A stretch of 64,000 nt of DNA from an uncultured Bacteroidales bacterium (lineage in GTDB: Bacteria; Bacteroidota; Bacteroidia; Bacteroidales; UBA932), in NCBI GenBank assembly GCA_949294195.1, contig CASFGK010000006.1:26282-90281 (forward strand). The letters are read 5' to 3'. The translations under genes and the position numbers were made by a program. Of this stretch, positions 1-9,044 are shown one piece after another. The notes beneath the pieces are model-generated. The model saw only the letters and a program-made list of their open reading frames with translations. It was not told the DNA's origin and did no database searches. The first letter of the stretch is position 1, and each line of letters begins with the position of its first letter.

Positions 1-2
1 GT

Positions 3-554
3 ATCGACGGTGTCCACAGATTCCTCAAAAGGGTGTGGAGGCTATTCTACGGGAAGGACGGCCTTATTGTCACGGACGAAAAGGCAGACAGTGAAGAACT
101 CAAGACCCTGCACAAACTGATAGGGAAAGCCAGGACCGACATCGAGAATTTCTCGTTCAATACGGCAGTCAGCGCTTTCATGATAGCGGTAAACGAGCTT
201 TATGACCACAAGTGCAGCAAGAGGGAGATTCTCGAGCCTCTGCTTGTACTCCTGTCCCCGTTCGCCCCGCATATCGCAGAAGAACTGTGGGAGGCTCTCG
301 GCCACAGGGAAAGCATATCGTATGCGCCATTCCCTGCTTATGACGAGAAATATGTTGTAGAAGACAGCTGTACCTATGCGGTATCCTTCAACGGCAAGAC
401 AAGATTTACTGTGGAATTGCCGAAGAGCATGACGCGCGAAAAGGTCGAGGAAGAAGTGAGGGCGATGTCGCAGACCGCGAAGTATGTGGGAGAAGGAAAT
501 ATTGTGAAAGTCATTGTCGTACCGGGAAAAATTGTCAATATTGTAGTGAAATAA
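3..554 (+). CDS. leuS: Leucyl-tRNA synthetase, C-terminal part (5' truncated by window edge)
   Basis: This is the 3' end of a class I aminoacyl-tRNA synthetase that charges tRNA-Leu in the cytoplasm. The frame is open from base 3 and begins DGVHRFLKRVWRLFYG, the start of the anticodon-binding domain. It continues through HKLIGKARTDIENFSFNTAVSAFM and LVLLSPFAPHIAEELWEALGH, which are typical of LeuRS, into the small C-terminal domain (VVPGKIVNIVVK). The catalytic domain lies outside the window. The gene is followed after 17 bases by the yitT-like gene on the same strand, so the two are probably co-transcribed. Confidence 0.95.
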   Translation: MDGVHRFLKRVWRLFYGKDGLIVTDEKADSEELKTLHKLIGKARTDIENFSFNTAVSAFMIAVNELYDHKCSKREILEPLLVLLSPFAPHIAEELWEALGHRESISYAPFPAYDEKYVVEDSCTYAVSFNGKTRFTVELPKSMTREKVEEEVRAMSQTAKYVGEGNIVKVIVVPGKIVNIVVK

Positions 555-571
555 TAAAGAAAAAGTGACCT

Positions 572-1486
572 ATGAACGCCAAGAAAGTATTTGCTCATGT
601 ATGGGACTATGCCGTCCTGACTTTCGGAATCGTAATATACTGTCTGTCATGGACATCATTCCTTATTCCGAACGGTATTGCGAGCGGCGGAGGTACTGGA
701 TTGTGTACTATTGTCTACTTTGCCACGGGCATTCCGGTGTCTGTCTCGTTTCTGGTACTCAATGTCATCCTGCTTGTCCTCGGTTTTCTTGCATTGGGAA
801 AAGCGTTCGGAGTGAAGACAATATACGCCATCATACTTTCCACGGTACTGTTCGATGTGCTTCCGAAATTTGACGGCTGGGTCATAACGTTCGACAACAA
901 ACTGCTGATAGCTATTGTGGGCGGTATAGTGGAGGCTCTCGGTATCGGGCTTGTGCTTATGCGCGGCGGCAGTACGGGCGGAACCGACATCGCAGCCATG
1001 ATTGTCAACAAGTACTGGCCTGTATCACCTGGAAAGGTGTATCTTTTTTCGGACATATTCATTATCGCATCCGTACTGCTGATACCTGGAAAGACGCTTG
1101 AAGATATGATATACGGATATGTCGTGATGGTTACATTCTCCTTCATGGTGGATTTCGTCCTTCTGGGACAGAAGTCTTCCGCACAGGTGCTGATTTTTTC
1201 TTCAAAATACAAGGAAATTGCAGATGCCATATCCAAAAACATGCACAGGGGTGTCACCGCATTCCAGTCTGTGGGATGGTATTCCCAGACGGAGAGCAAG
1301 GTGCTTCTGGTGGTTGTCAGGCAGCATCAGTTGCATGAAGTGGTGTCTCTGATAAAGGGTATAGACACCAAGGCTTTCGTTTCGGTATCATCTGCAAGCG
1401 GAGTGTATGGAGAAGGCTTCGACGAGATGAAGACCGGACTCAAACTCAAGAAAAAGGAGAAGGACGGAACACCTGCCCGAAACTGA
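572..1486 (+). CDS. YitT family membrane protein (DUF161 + DUF2179)
   Basis: A 304-residue inner-membrane protein of the YitT family, whose substrate is not firmly established. The N-terminal two thirds hold about five to six hydrophobic segments, with the conserved glycine-rich stretches PNGIASGGGTG near residue 35 and MRGGSTGGTDIAA near residue 130. The C-terminal ~90 residues form the soluble DUF2179 domain (SVGWYSQTESKVLLVVVRQHQ). It follows leuS by 17 bases and ends at a strong terminator. The basic tail KLKKKEKDG is unremarkable. The family call is firm, the molecular role is not. Confidence 0.85.
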   Translation: MNAKKVFAHVWDYAVLTFGIVIYCLSWTSFLIPNGIASGGGTGLCTIVYFATGIPVSVSFLVLNVILLVLGFLALGKAFGVKTIYAIILSTVLFDVLPKFDGWVITFDNKLLIAIVGGIVEALGIGLVLMRGGSTGGTDIAAMIVNKYWPVSPGKVYLFSDIFIIASVLLIPGKTLEDMIYGYVVMVTFSFMVDFVLLGQKSSAQVLIFSSKYKEIADAISKNMHRGVTAFQSVGWYSQTESKVLLVVVRQHQLHEVVSLIKGIDTKAFVSVSSASGVYGEGFDEMKTGLKLKKKEKDGTPARN

Positions 1487-1546
1487 TTCGGGCCCGGGAT
1501 TCAAAAAGAGAAAATATATTAAAAAATAGAAAAAAGTTAATTTTAC

Positions 1547-1579
1547 AAGCCCCTCAGCGTATAGTTTGAGGGGCTTTTT
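1547..1579 (+). terminator. Rho-independent terminator after the yitT-like gene
   Basis: A perfect 10-bp stem AAGCCCCTCA / TGAGGGGCTT with a 10-base loop is followed by TTTTTA. A weaker hairpin, GCCCGAA-ACTGA-TTCGGGC at 1475-1493, overlaps the stop codon but lacks a T tract. The terminator separates the leuS operon from the AraC gene. Confidence 0.8.
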
Positions 1580-1591
1580 ATTGTATTTTTG
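1565..1591 (+). promoter_or_regulatory. Possible Bacteroidetes promoter for the AraC gene
   Basis: TATTTTTG at 1584-1591 fits the TAnnTTTG -7 element. The nearest TTTG, at 1565-1568, is only 15 bases upstream, shorter than the usual 19-21, and lies inside the terminator stem, so the -33 assignment is weak. Transcription starting near 1598 would favour the ATG at 1613 as the start of the following gene. Confidence 0.35.
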
Positions 1592-1612
1592 CGCCCTCAA
1601 ATTTTTAGCGTT

Positions 1613-2584
1613 ATGGTCAGTTGTTCTGTGTCATGTGAAAGAAAGAAGAAGGGATGGAACAGTTTCATCAGTATGCTTCCTGTAATCTCTGCAATCAGTG
1701 CCTTGTTGATGGTCTTGTCAGACATGCTTTCAAGTACAGGCATGCCGGACTTTCTGGTTTTGGATCTGATAATTCCCTCTATGTTGCTTATTTTCTGCCA
1801 TTCCGTAAAGGATTTCACGAAAAGGCAGATGTTTTATCCGTTGCTTACAGTGGGTTTGGCCGTTGCGATAATGATAGCAAGGCTGTCGTGCGCAAATGAA
1901 AACCCGTGCGGCAGGCAGTTTATGGAATATGTACCTGCAGTCCTGTCATGCATCATGCTTGTATTCCTGTTTTCAAGCAGAGAACAGGAGGTGAAAGACA
2001 GAAACGTCAGGGAACTGCACCATGCCGTCTTCTTTGTCATCCTGCTTGGATGTGTATATCACAGAATCTCGGAAGGCAATTTCCTGCCGGTAGTACTGTC
2101 CTGTCTCTCTGTCATGTTTTACGCGCACTTGTATACGTCAGTTGTCCGCAGACCGTCCGGGGTGCCTGCCGGCGTCCTGAAAAACGCTTCCGATGCATCC
2201 GGACCCTCTGCAAGGACGGCTGAGAAAGAGAACAGACTGAATGGCATATATCTCCGTCTTCAGGAACTGTTTGAAGCGGAAAAGCCGTATCTGGACGAGA
2301 ACATTACTGTCGCTGATGTTGCCAGACGGCTGTACACCAACAAGGCCTATCTATCCAGAGCCATCAATGACAATACGGGGAAGAATTTCTGTCAGTATGT
2401 AAATCACTACAGGGTGAGGTATTCGATGCAGATTTTCAAGGAAAACCAGGATTTGAGGGTAAGCGAGCTTGCAGAAATGAGCGGATTCCATACTATGGTT
2501 TCATACAACATGGCTTTCCGTCTGGTTACAGGCGAGTCTCCAAGCGAATGGTGCAGGCGGACCAGATTTGAAAACAGCCTGTGA
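1613..2584 (+). CDS. AraC family transcriptional regulator with N-terminal membrane domain
   Basis: About 323 residues. The N-terminal ~190 residues contain several hydrophobic segments (for example FISMLPVISAISALLMVL and VLSCIMLVFLF), probably a multi-pass sensor in the inner membrane. The C-terminal ~100 residues are an AraC/XylS double helix-turn-helix: ITVADVARRLYTNKAYLSRAIND, then LRVSELAEMSGFHTMVSYNMAF, then GESPSEW. The ATG at 1613 is preferred over an upstream in-frame TTG at 1589 because a candidate -7 element covers that TTG. The inducing signal and target genes are unknown. It ends 61 bases before ettA, with the ettA promoter starting just after its stop. Confidence 0.8.
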   Translation: MVSCSVSCERKKKGWNSFISMLPVISAISALLMVLSDMLSSTGMPDFLVLDLIIPSMLLIFCHSVKDFTKRQMFYPLLTVGLAVAIMIARLSCANENPCGRQFMEYVPAVLSCIMLVFLFSSREQEVKDRNVRELHHAVFFVILLGCVYHRISEGNFLPVVLSCLSVMFYAHLYTSVVRRPSGVPAGVLKNASDASGPSARTAEKENRLNGIYLRLQELFEAEKPYLDENITVADVARRLYTNKAYLSRAINDNTGKNFCQYVNHYRVRYSMQIFKENQDLRVSELAEMSGFHTMVSYNMAFRLVTGESPSEWCRRTRFENSL

Positions 2585-2597
2585 GAGCCACTTCGGC

Positions 2598-2628
2598 TTT
2601 GCCGTTTGTGCGGATAAGACTATATTTG
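2598..2628 (+). promoter_or_regulatory. Bacteroidetes-type promoter of ettA
   Basis: TTTG at 2598-2601, a 19-base spacer and TATATTTG at 2621-2628 match the TTTG-N19-TAnnTTTG consensus. The start codon at 2646 follows 18 bases downstream, which supports that start over a longer reading frame opening at 2568 inside the AraC gene. Confidence 0.6.
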
Positions 2629-2645
2629 CAGGAAAATTTGTTTTT

Positions 2646-4322
2646 ATGGCAGACGAGAAAATAATCTTTTCAATGAACGGGGTAGGCAAGATTCTTCCCC
2701 ATAATAATAAAGTAATACTCAAGGACATCTATCTATCTTTCTTCTACGGTGCGAAGATAGGCATAATCGGTCTGAACGGCTCGGGAAAATCCACTCTGAT
2801 GAAAATCATAGCAGGAGTGGAGAAAGGTTATCAGGGAGAAGTGGTATGGGCTCCGGGTTATTCCGTGGGCTATCTGGAACAGGAACCGCAGATGGATCCG
2901 GAGAAGACTGTCCTGGAAGTGGTGCAGGAGGGAGTACAGGAAGTCATGGATCTTCTGAGGGAGTATGAAGAAGTGAACATGAAGTTCTGTGAGCCTATGT
3001 CCGATGATGAAATGGCAGCCCTGATAGAGCGTCAGGGCGAGTTGACAGAGAAGATAGAGCATTGCGGCGGATGGGAGATAGACTCAAAGCTGGAAAGGGC
3101 AATGGATGCCCTGCAGTGTCCTCCTCCTGATGCGACTGTGGGTACACTCAGCGGAGGAGAACGGAGAAGGGTGGCACTGTGCCGACTTCTGCTCAGACAG
3201 CCTGATGTCCTTCTTCTGGACGAGCCGACCAACCATCTTGATACTGAGAGTATCCAGTGGCTTGAAGCACATCTGCAGCAGTACAAGGGAACAGTCATAG
3301 CGGTAACCCATGACCGTTATTTCCTGGACAATGTTGCAGGATGGATCCTGGAACTTGACAGGGGAGAGGGTATCCCATGGAAAGGGAACTATTCTTCATG
3401 GCTGGACCAGAAGAGTACAAGACTGGCAATGGAAGAGAAACAGGAAAGCAAGCGCAGAAAGACTCTTGAGAGGGAGCTGGAGTGGGTGAGGATGGCGCCG
3501 AAGGCACGTCACGCAAAATCAAAGGCACGTCTCGGCGCATATGAAAAGCTTGCCAGCGAAGACGGTAAGGAGAAGGAGGCGAACCTCGAGATATTCATTC
3601 CTAACGGACCGAGGCTCGGAAGCAAGGTCATAGAGTTCAATGACGTATCCAAGGCCTACGGTGACAAGCTCCTGTTTGAACACCTGACGTTCACGCTTCC
3701 GCCGGCCGGAATTGTCGGAGTCATCGGACCGAACGGAGCCGGAAAAACCACATTGTTCCGCCTTATCATGGGTCTGGAGAAGCCGGATACCGGGACAATC
3801 ACTGTCGGAGAGACAGTCAAGCTTGCCTATGTAGACCAGCAGCACAAGAGTATAGACCCGGAAAAGACAGTCTATGAAACTGTTTCAGGTGGAAGCGAAT
3901 TCATCAGACTGGGCAAAAAGGATGTCAATGCCAGAGCCTACGTTTCACGTTTCAACTTCTCTGGAGCAGACCAGGAGAAACTGTGCGGAATCCTGTCGGG
4001 AGGTGAGCGCAACCGCCTTCATCTGGCTCTTACACTCAAGGATGAAGGAAACGTGCTTTTGCTTGATGAGCCAACCAATGACGTAGATGTCAACACTATA
4101 CGGGCTCTTGAAGAAGGACTGGAGAATTTTGCGGGATGTGCAGTGGTCATTTCCCACGACCGCTGGTTCCTGGACAGGATTGCTACCCACATTCTTGCGT
4201 TCGAAGGTGATTCCGAAGTATATTTCTTTGAAGGCTCATATTCCGAATACGAAGAAAACAAGAAGCGCCGTCTCGGAGATGTTACGCCTAAGAGGTTCAA
4301 GTACAAGAAACTGATGGAATAG
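2646..4322 (+). CDS. ettA: Energy-dependent translational throttle protein EttA (ABC-F ATPase)
   Basis: A 558-residue soluble ABC-F protein, the usual EttA length. EttA binds the ribosomal E site and gates entry into elongation according to ATP/ADP. Two ATPase domains are present: Walker A GLNGSGKST near residue 42, signature LSGGE near 168 and Walker B LLLDEPTNHLD; then GPNGAGKTT near 360, LSGGE near 450 and LLLDEPTNDVD. The interdomain linker (LEREWVRMAPKAR-like arm) contacts tRNA in the family. A canonical promoter places the start at ATG 2646. It is monocistronic, with secA following under its own promoter. Family assignment rests on length and overall similarity. Confidence 0.9.
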   Translation: MADEKIIFSMNGVGKILPHNNKVILKDIYLSFFYGAKIGIIGLNGSGKSTLMKIIAGVEKGYQGEVVWAPGYSVGYLEQEPQMDPEKTVLEVVQEGVQEVMDLLREYEEVNMKFCEPMSDDEMAALIERQGELTEKIEHCGGWEIDSKLERAMDALQCPPPDATVGTLSGGERRRVALCRLLLRQPDVLLLDEPTNHLDTESIQWLEAHLQQYKGTVIAVTHDRYFLDNVAGWILELDRGEGIPWKGNYSSWLDQKSTRLAMEEKQESKRRKTLERELEWVRMAPKARHAKSKARLGAYEKLASEDGKEKEANLEIFIPNGPRLGSKVIEFNDVSKAYGDKLLFEHLTFTLPPAGIVGVIGPNGAGKTTLFRLIMGLEKPDTGTITVGETVKLAYVDQQHKSIDPEKTVYETVSGGSEFIRLGKKDVNARAYVSRFNFSGADQEKLCGILSGGERNRLHLALTLKDEGNVLLLDEPTNDVDVNTIRALEEGLENFAGCAVVISHDRWFLDRIATHILAFEGDSEVYFFEGSYSEYEENKKRRLGDVTPKRFKYKKLME

Positions 4323-4376
4323 CATCTGTCCCTGCAATCTTTCTTGAGGAACATGTAAAACATATGCTTTGCAAAA

Positions 4377-4407
4377 CTTGTTTTATCATGGAATATGATT
4401 AAATTTG
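4377..4407 (+). promoter_or_regulatory. Bacteroidetes-type promoter of secA
   Basis: CTTG at 4377-4380, a 19-base spacer and TAAATTTG at 4400-4407 fit the phylum consensus with one mismatch in the -33 element. The inferred leader to the secA ATG is about 65 bases. It contains ATGCCCGAAAGCGGGCAT (4421-4438), a short perfect hairpin of unknown function. Confidence 0.55.
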
Positions 4408-4477
4408 CAAGATTTCGGTTTTATGCCCGAAAGCGGGCATGCCGTGTATTGTAAGTTGAAACAATTAATTGAAAGAT

Positions 4478-7400
4478 ATGTCATTTACAGATGTTTTCAA
4501 GAAAATCTTCGGGACCAAGGCGGAAAGGGACCTGAAGCAGTTGCAGCCTGTCCTTGACAAGGTACTGGCAGCCTATCCTGAAATAGACAGACTGACAGAC
4601 GACCAGTTGAGGGAAAAGTCAGCTGAACTGAAACGCATTATCCGGGAGCGTGTTGCAGATGACGAGGCGAGGATAGCGCAGATTAAGGAAGAGCTTGAAA
4701 AAGACATCCCTCTGGATCAGAAGGAGGCTCTTGCAACAGAGTCCGACAAACTGGTCAAGAAGGTGGACGAGGATATTGAAAAGGTACTGGACGAGATTCT
4801 TCCTGTGGCATTTGCGGTGATGAAATCCACCGCACGCAGGTTCAAGGAAAATGAGACGATAAGAGTGAAGGCCACTGATTTCGACCGTGCCCTCAGCACT
4901 ACCAGGGATTTCGTCGTAATCGACGGGGATTACGCCGTATGGCACAACCACTGGATGGCCGGCGGCAACGAGATTACCTGGGATATGGTCCACTACGATG
5001 TCCAGCTTATCGGCGGTATAGTGCTCCATCAGGGGAAAATAGCGGAGATGGCTACCGGAGAGGGAAAGACACTTGTGGCTACGCTTCCGGTATTCCTCAA
5101 CGCATTGGCAGGCAAGGGCGTGCATGTAGTCACAGTCAATGACTACCTTTCCAAGCGTGACTCCGAGTGGATGGGACCTCTCTACATGTTCCACGGTCTT
5201 TCGGTAGACTGTATAGACAAGCATCAGCCTAACAGCGAAGCCCGCAGGAAAGCATACGCATGCGACATCACCTTCGGAACCAACAACGAGTTCGGCTTCG
5301 ATTACCTGAGGGACAATATGGCCATTTCCCTGAAAGATCTCGTACAGCGCAAACACCATTATGCAATAGTCGATGAGGTCGATTCCGTTCTTATTGACGA
5401 TGCCCGTACCCCTCTGATCATTTCAGGTCCCGTACCAAAGGGAGACGACCAGCAGTTCATGGAGTTCAAGCCGTATGTGGAGAAGCTGTACAACAACCAG
5501 AGGGCTCTTGTCACCAACACTCTCAACGAGGCAAGGAAACTTATAGTTTCCGGTGATGAGAAGGAAGGCGGAAAACTTCTTCTCAGGGCATACAAGGGAC
5601 TTCCCAAGTACAAGCCTCTCATCAAGTTCCTCAGCGAGCCCGGCATGAAGCAGCTGCTCCAGAGGACGGAAAACTACTATATACAGGACAATGAAAGGGA
5701 GATGCCGGTTGTCACCGATCCTCTTTTCTTCGTAATCAACGAGAAGCAGCACTCGGTCGAGATGACCGACAACGGTCACGACCTGCTCAGCGGTACGCTT
5801 TCAGATCCGAAGTTCTTTATCCTTCCTGATGTCGGAAGCGAGATTGCCGAGGTCGAGAAATCAGAGCTTTCACAGGAGGAAAAGCATGCGAAGAAGGACC
5901 AGATCATGGCGGACTTTGCCCTGAAGTCAGAGCGAGTACATACTGTAAACCAGCTTCTCAAGGCGTATGCAATGTTCGAGAAGGATGTCGACTATGTCAT
6001 CATGGACAACAAGGTGAAGATTGTCGACGAGCAGACCGGACGTATCATGGAGGGACGCCGTTGGAGCGACGGCCTCCATCAGGCTGTGGAAGCCAAGGAA
6101 AATGTCAAGGTGGAGGCAGCCACACAGACATTCGCTACCATCACGCTACAGAACTATTTCCGTATGTACCACAAGCTTGCCGGCATGACAGGTACCGCTG
6201 AAACGGAAGCCGGAGAGTTCTGGTCCATATACAAGCTTGACGTAGTGGTGATTCCTACCAACAAGCCTATTGCCAGAATTGACGAGAACGACAGGATATA
6301 CAAGACAAAAAAGGCCAAGTACGAGGCCGTTATAAACAGGATTGAGGACCTTATCAAGGCCGGACGGCCTGTCCTTGTGGGTACTACGGATGTGGAGACA
6401 TCCGAACTTCTCAGCAGGATGTTGAAACTCAGGGGAATATCCCATCAGGTCCTCAATGCCAAGCAGCATGCCCGCGAGGCGGAAGTAGTGGCTCACGCAG
6501 GCCAGAAGAGCACGGTGACGATTGCCACCAACATGGCCGGCCGTGGTACCGATATCAAGCTTTCCGACGAAGTGCGTAAGGCAGGCGGACTTGCAATCAT
6601 CGGTACCGAGCGTCATGACAGCCGGCGTGTAGACCGCCAGCTCCGTGGCCGGGCAGGACGTCAGGGCGACCCGGGTTCTTCAACTTTCTATGTTTCATTT
6701 GAAGACAAGCTGATGCGTCTGTTCGGGTCGGAAAGGATTGCAGGCATTGTCGACAAGCTTGGAATGGAAGAAGGGGATGTCCTTGAAAACAAGACACTTT
6801 CCAACTCCATAGAAAAAGCCCAGAAGAAGGTCGAAGAAAACAACTTCGGTATCCGAAAGAGACTTCTCGAGTATGATGATGTCATGAACTCCCAGAGGGA
6901 AGTCATCTATACGAGGAGGCGTAACGCACTCTCCGGAGAAAGAGTGGAAATCGATGTCCTCAATATGATGCAGGACATGTCCGCCATAATTGTGGAGAAC
7001 TGTTCAGGATATGACTATGAGTCATTCTCCGAGTATGTCATGGCTGCGCTTTCCATAGATCCGGGATTTGAGGAGCAGTTCTACAACAGTGCAAAGCCGG
7101 AAGAGATTTCAGACAGACTTTTCCAGAATATGCAGGATACATACAGACGCAGAATGGATGCCATGTCCCAAAGGGCCTATCCTATCATAAAGGAGGTATA
7201 CGAGAAACAGGGTGCCATTTATCAGAATATCGCGATTCCTATTTCTGACGGGCGCAAGATGCTCACTCTGTCAGTAAATCTGAAAAAGGCTTATGAAACT
7301 GAAGGGAAGGAGATTGCCAGGGCGCTTACCAAAGCGATTACCCTTTATCAGATAGACGATCACTGGAAAGAGCATCTGCGTGACATGGATGACCTTAAGC

Positions 7401-7747
7401 AGTCCGTACAGAATGCGTCTTACGAGCAGAAGGATCCTCTTCTTATATACAAGTTCGAGAGTTTCAATCTGTTCAAGTCCATGCTGGAAGCTCTCAGCAA
7501 GGATATTCTTTCATTCCTGCTGCGTGCCCACATCCCTCTGAGGGATGCAACCGCTGTCCAGTCTCCTGCTCCTGCCCGCAAACCGGATATGAGCCAGATG
7601 CAGACCAGCAGGACCGATCTGGTCACCAACGGAGGTGAACCTAAGTCCAAGATGCCGGTCCATGTGGAGAAGACAGTGGGAAGGAATGACCCGTGTCCGT
7701 GCGGTTCAGGCAAGAAATACAAGAACTGCCACGGGAAAGGACTGTAA
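4478..7747 (+). CDS. secA: Preprotein translocase ATPase SecA
   Basis: A 1,089-residue SecA of the long Bacteroidetes form (E. coli SecA is ~900). It drives Sec-dependent export at the inner membrane by ATP hydrolysis. Walker A is in [14 protein letters not shown] near residue 195, and the [15 protein letters not shown] Walker B block is near 297. The helicase motifs [10 protein letters not shown] and [13 protein letters not shown] follow. The C-terminal SEC-C zinc motif is [13 protein letters not shown] near residues 1071-1083. Extra length lies in an insert between the first ATPase domain and the preprotein-binding region (about residues 340-480). ATG 4478 is chosen over an in-frame TTG at 4469. 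It is followed after 25 bases by the bactofilin gene. Confidence 0.97.
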   Translation: MSFTDVFKKIFGTKAERDLKQLQPVLDKVLAAYPEIDRLTDDQLREKSAELKRIIRERVADDEARIAQIKEELEKDIPLDQKEALATESDKLVKKVDEDIEKVLDEILPVAFAVMKSTARRFKENETIRVKATDFDRALSTTRDFVVIDGDYAVWHNHWMAGGNEITWDMVHYDVQLIGGIVLHQGKIAEMATGEGKTLVATLPVFLNALAGKGVHVVTVNDYLSKRDSEWMGPLYMFHGLSVDCIDKHQPNSEARRKAYACDITFGTNNEFGFDYLRDNMAISLKDLVQRKHHYAIVDEVDSVLIDDARTPLIISGPVPKGDDQQFMEFKPYVEKLYNNQRALVTNTLNEARKLIVSGDEKEGGKLLLRAYKGLPKYKPLIKFLSEPGMKQLLQRTENYYIQDNEREMPVVTDPLFFVINEKQHSVEMTDNGHDLLSGTLSDPKFFILPDVGSEIAEVEKSELSQEEKHAKKDQIMADFALKSERVHTVNQLLKAYAMFEKDVDYVIMDNKVKIVDEQTGRIMEGRRWSDGLHQAVEAKENVKVEAATQTFATITLQNYFRMYHKLAGMTGTAETEAGEFWSIYKLDVVVIPTNKPIARIDENDRIYKTKKAKYEAVINRIEDLIKAGRPVLVGTTDVETSELLSRMLKLRGISHQVLNAKQHAREAEVVAHAGQKSTVTIATNMAGRGTDIKLSDEVRKAGGLAIIGTERHDSRRVDRQLRGRAGRQGDPGSSTFYVSFEDKLMRLFGSERIAGIVDKLGMEEGDVLENKTLSNSIEKAQKKVEENNFGIRKRLLEYDDVMNSQREVIYTRRRNALSGERVEIDVLNMMQDMSAIIVENCSGYDYESFSEYVMAALSIDPGFEEQFYNSAKPEEISDRLFQNMQDTYRRRMDAMSQRAYPIIKEVYEKQGAIYQNIAIPISDGRKMLTLSVNLKKAYETEGKEIARALTKAITLYQIDDHWKEHLRDMDDLKQSVQNASYEQKDPLLIYKFESFNLFKSMLEALSKDILSFLLRAHIPLRDATAVQSPAPARKPDMSQMQTSRTDLVTNGGEPKSKMPVHVEKTVGRNDPCPCGSGKKYKNCHGKGL

Positions 7748-7772
7748 CCGGTATTCCGGAGGAGGTCATTAG

Positions 7773-8282
7773 ATGATATGGGCTCTTCTTATATCATTCA
7801 TAATATTCTATTTCCATCATAGAAGGAAAAGAAAACGGAGAACAATTATGGGAAAAACTGAAGAAATTGTCAATTCGGTCAGCAGGATATCTGCCGGAAC
7901 GAAGATAACAGGTGAACTGACCTCGACGAATGACCTGAGAATAGACGGGCATTTCGAAGGCAGGATTTTTTCCAAGGGCAGGATAATAATAGGAGAGACT
8001 GCGGATGTGTCCGGGGAAATGATTTGCGTAAATGCCGATATCTGGGGCAGGTATAAGGGAGACATTTATGTTAAGGATACGCTTTCTCTGAAAAAGGGGG
8101 CGAAAGTGGATGCCAATCTGAACATAAACAAGATTGTCGTCGAGCTTGGCGTAGCGTTCAACGGTACTTGCCGCATGATAACGACAGAGGAATTCGACAA
8201 GAAAGCATCTGTCGCCGACTCGGAAGCGAATGCCGGTTCTTCCGGCAAACAGTCTTCCCAGACTTCAGGCAAGACAAAATGA
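7773..8282 (+). CDS. Bactofilin family cytoskeletal protein, possibly membrane-anchored
   Basis: A bactofilin (DUF583) whose beta-helical core forms nucleotide-independent filaments involved in cell shape or localisation. The core GELTSTNDLRIDGHFEGRIFSKGRIIIG to VELGVAFNGTCRM shows the repeating short beta strands of the family. Two starts are possible. ATG 7773 has a good ribosome site (GGAGGAGGT at 7759-7767) and adds MIWALLISFIIFYF followed by a basic patch HHRRKRKRR, resembling a single membrane anchor. ATG 7848 (MGKTEEIV) gives the usual soluble bactofilin. The Ser/Gln-rich tail is probably disordered. It is likely co-transcribed with secA and ends at a strong terminator. Confidence 0.85.
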   Translation: MIWALLISFIIFYFHHRRKRKRRTIMGKTEEIVNSVSRISAGTKITGELTSTNDLRIDGHFEGRIFSKGRIIIGETADVSGEMICVNADIWGRYKGDIYVKDTLSLKKGAKVDANLNINKIVVELGVAFNGTCRMITTEEFDKKASVADSEANAGSSGKQSSQTSGKTK

Positions 8283-8283
8283 A

Positions 8284-8323
8284 AAACCGGAGGGTCATAT
8301 GAAATGGCCCTCCGGTTTTTTTA
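8284..8323. terminator. Bidirectional terminator between bactofilin and hsp20
   Basis: A stem AACCGGAGGG(T) / (G)GCCCTCCGGTT with a run of A before and seven T after. It sits between two convergent genes and should work on both strands. Confidence 0.85.
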
Positions 8324-8333
8324 AAAAGCGAAT

Positions 8334-8765
8334 TTATTTGACTTCAATGACTCTCTTGCTGTCATCCACCTTGGCCTTCTGAACCTTTGGAATATTGACA
8401 TTCAGTACTCCATGCTCGACATGTGCGCTGATCTGCTCCCTTTCCGCATCATCCGGAAGAACCATTGTCTGCTGGAATTTTGAGTATGAAAACTCGCGGC
8501 GGAGATAGTGTCCGTGTTTCTTTTCGCTCTTTTCATCTGTTTTCTTCTCCATCTCGATAACGAGATTTCCGTCCTCGTCAAGATGAACGTTGAAATCCTC
8601 TTTTGTCATTCCAGGAGCGGCAAGCTCGAGTTCATAGCCGTTTTCATTTTCCAGTACATTGATAGCAGGAGCCGTAGCATTCATCCTGTCCATCCAGTTA
8701 GTGTCGAAAAAGTCATTGAAAATATCAGGCAGCCAGGCCTGGTTGTTTCTTCTTGAAGGTAACAT
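8334..8765 (-). CDS. Small heat-shock protein, Hsp20/alpha-crystallin family
   Basis: About 143 residues. An ATP-independent cytoplasmic holdase. The alpha-crystallin domain runs from about residue 35 (PAINVLENENGYELELAAPGMTKEDF) to the end, with the GVLNVNIPK motif (the family G-x-L pattern) near the C-terminus. The start MLPSRRNNQ at 8765 is preferred because an AAGGAG ribosome site lies 8-13 bases upstream; a longer frame to 8789 would include that site. It lies divergent from uvrA across a 279-base intergenic region that holds short palindromes near 8929-8953. Confidence 0.9.
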   Translation of the reverse strand: MLPSRRNNQAWLPDIFNDFFDTNWMDRMNATAPAINVLENENGYELELAAPGMTKEDFNVHLDEDGNLVIEMEKKTDEKSEKKHGHYLRREFSYSKFQQTMVLPDDAEREQISAHVEHGVLNVNIPKVQKAKVDDSKRVIEVK

Positions 8766-8928
8766 AATATAATCTCCTTTTTTTGTCATTAATTGTTGTT
8801 TTCCGTTCCGTCAGTCTATGCATCCGTCCTGTCTGGATATCCGCTCCGGCTTCCGGAACCGCAATAGGATATATCAATTGCCGTACCGCTGCCGCAAATG
8901 ATAAAAAATGGTCAAAAGGAGGAAAAAT

Positions 8929-8953
8929 TGTCACTGTTCCATGACATTATGTC
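8929..8953. promoter_or_regulatory. Palindromes in the hsp20-uvrA intergenic region
   Basis: TGTCA at 8929-8933 and TGACA at 8942-8946 form an inverted pair with an 8-base spacer. They overlap the perfect 11-base palindrome GACATTATGTC at 8943-8953. A minus-strand -7-like element TATCTTTG (8983-8990) lies upstream for hsp20. These may be operator sites for stress control of hsp20. This is inference from symmetry and position only. Confidence 0.3.
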
Positions 8954-8995
8954 TTGTTATGATGTCAGAATGTCTACTTTTACAAAGATAGGCCG

Positions 8996-9025
8996 TTTGT
9001 GATTCGGGTTAAATTATTACCTTTG
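8996..9025 (+). promoter_or_regulatory. Bacteroidetes-type promoter of uvrA
   Basis: TTTG at 8996-8999, an 18-base spacer and TACCTTTG at 9018-9025 closely fit the phylum consensus. The uvrA ATG is 19 bases downstream, giving a very short leader. Confidence 0.6.
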
Positions 9026-9044
9026 GAATTCTATTATTTCGGAT

